A stretch of DNA of 14,346 nucleotides from DATJZH01 sp035499215 (lineage in GTDB: Bacteria > Actinomycetota > Actinomycetes > Streptosporangiales > Streptosporangiaceae). A program made the translations under genes and the position numbers. The notes under the pieces are model-generated. The model made no database searches, was not told where the DNA came from, and saw nothing but the letters and a program-made list of their open reading frames with translations. The stretch spans positions 1-14,346 of the forward strand of contig DATJZH010000412.1 in the NCBI GenBank assembly GCA_035499215.1, read 5' to 3'. Within the stretch, counting starts at the first letter, position 1, and each line of letters starts with the position of its first letter. Shown piece after piece: positions 13,571 to 14,346 of this stretch.

Positions 13571-14346
13571 TCATCCCCCGGCCGCGATGATCTTCCTGAT
13601 GCTGGCCAGGTCCTGGCGGGTGATGCCGGCCGGCTGCATCACGGCGTTCCACCCGTCGACGTACTCGGCGGTGTAGTGGTGGCCGTGCCCGGCCGGGACA
13701 CCCTGAGCGAACGGAAGGTCGGCACTGACCTGCCAGAAGGTCACCAGTGGCATCCAGAACATGCCCGCGAGCACGTCCCGGCCCGGTGGCTGGCTGATCC
13801 AGCCGGGCTCGCTGAAGATCAGGTGCGGGCTCCACCAGACGACCGGGTCCGACGGGTGCATCATGTACAGGACCCGGCTGCCTTTCCAGGGGCGGCCTGC
13901 CGGCGGTATGCCCGTACCCGGATCGTCCGCGAACCGGATACTGCGCCCGTCCTGGAAGACGGGCTGGACCTCCGGGCTGCCGGGGTCGCGGTGGTCGCTG
14001 AATTCCCGGAACAGCGTGTTGAAATTGGGCGGTCCCGTGAACAGCGTGCCAGCGGTCAGGCTCAGACCGTATTCGCCGCCGAAGGCGGCCTCGCCGCCGA
14101 AGGACCCCAGGCTTTCCCCGGCCACGAACAGCCTGGGGCGCTGGCCGGAGGGCAGCTGCGACCAGCGGCCGTAGACCGCGCCGAACAGCGCCGCGCCTGC
14201 CTCGCGCGCCTTGGACTGGTCGACCAGATAGGAAATCCACGACGGCAGGTACGAGTACTGGATCGCCACGGTCGCCGCGTCGCCGCCGCTGAGGTACTCG
14301 AAGCTGTCCACCAGCGCCGGGTCGACCCAGCCGCTGCCGGTCGTCG
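13571..14346 (-). CDS. Abhydrolase_9 family alpha/beta hydrolase, 5' end beyond right edge
   Basis: This is the C-terminal catalytic part of a membrane-associated alpha/beta hydrolase family common in actinobacteria (Pfam Abhydrolase_9, PF10081). Family members usually have N-terminal membrane helices, which would lie outside the window. The frame is open to the right edge. The first visible residues TGSGWVDPALVDSFEYL belong to the conserved domain, so the GTG at 14311 is internal and not the start. Features of the domain: QYSYLPSWISYLVD; the nucleophile elbow GESLGSFGGEAAF, with the Ser 67 residues after that GTG; TGPPNFNTLFREF; an acidic candidate in HPSDPVVWW; and a candidate catalytic His within GHGHHY. 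The ending, ITRQDLASIRKIIAAGG, matches a complete C-terminus. The substrate is unknown; ester or lipid hydrolysis in the envelope is inferred from the fold. It is convergent with the CPBP remnant, 45 bp apart, with no clear terminator between. Confidence 0.88.
   Translation of the reverse strand, partial: TTGSGWVDPALVDSFEYLSGGDAATVAIQYSYLPSWISYLVDQSKAREAGAALFGAVYGRWSQLPSGQRPRLFVAGESLGSFGGEAAFGGEYGLSLTAGTLFTGPPNFNTLFREFSDHRDPGSPEVQPVFQDGRSIRFADDPGTGIPPAGRPWKGSRVLYMMHPSDPVVWWSPHLIFSEPGWISQPPGRDVLAGMFWMPLVTFWQVSADLPFAQGVPAGHGHHYTAEYVDGWNAVMQPAGITRQDLASIRKIIAAGG

Noticed and set aside
1..14346. CRISPR array, tRNA, rRNA or complete insertion sequence
   Set aside because: I saw no regularly spaced repeats, no cloverleaf-like tRNA, no rRNA motifs and no transposase sequence on either strand.

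Overview
The window is GC-rich DNA from an actinobacterium. The codon use is strongly GC-biased, several starts are probably GTG, and the protein families are typical of actinobacteria: an LpqY-SugABC type sugar importer, an Abhydrolase_9 membrane-associated hydrolase, a short coiled-coil stress-type protein and NarL-type kinase domains. A Streptosporangiales-like or related filamentous actinomycete is plausible, but the genus cannot be fixed from this sequence.

Left part (1-5805, all on the minus strand). Reading in the direction of transcription, there is a 144-residue coiled-coil protein, then a complete four-gene ABC importer operon. Its gene order and protein sequences match the mycobacterial trehalose recycling transporter: lpqY (lipoprotein binding protein), sugA and sugB (membrane permeases), sugC (ATPase). 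The genes are 7-50 bp apart. Downstream of sugC, after an inverted repeat that may be a terminator, lies the start of a CHASE3-domain membrane sensor. It is broken by an in-frame TGA at codon 57 and runs off the left edge.

Middle (5806-12958). A roughly 450-bp divergent intergenic region separates the leftward block from a plus-strand membrane-anchored HtrA-type serine protease with an intact His-Asp-Ser triad and a PDZ domain. After another roughly 470-bp non-coding stretch, which carries a perfect 7-bp inverted repeat, comes the centrepiece: a 1660-residue hybrid kinase. It joins an N-terminal eukaryotic-type Ser/Thr kinase domain, an AAA ATPase domain, a long helical repeat region, a GAF domain and a C-terminal NarL-type histidine kinase (HisKA_3 plus HATPase). 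The front end resembles the cyanobacterial HstK multi-kinases, while the output end is the actinobacterial/NarL type. No response regulator is adjacent.

Right part (12959-14346). A 10-bp inverted repeat follows the hybrid kinase. Then comes a decayed CPBP-family (CAAX protease-like) remnant that lacks its N-terminal half and the EExxxR motif and carries two compensating single-base frameshifts. A convergent, 5'-truncated gene for an Abhydrolase_9 family alpha/beta hydrolase runs off the right edge.

Taken together, the window holds a sugar-scavenging operon, an envelope quality-control protease and signalling genes, two of the genes being decayed. The least ordinary element is the Ser/Thr-AAA-TPR-GAF-His hybrid kinase.
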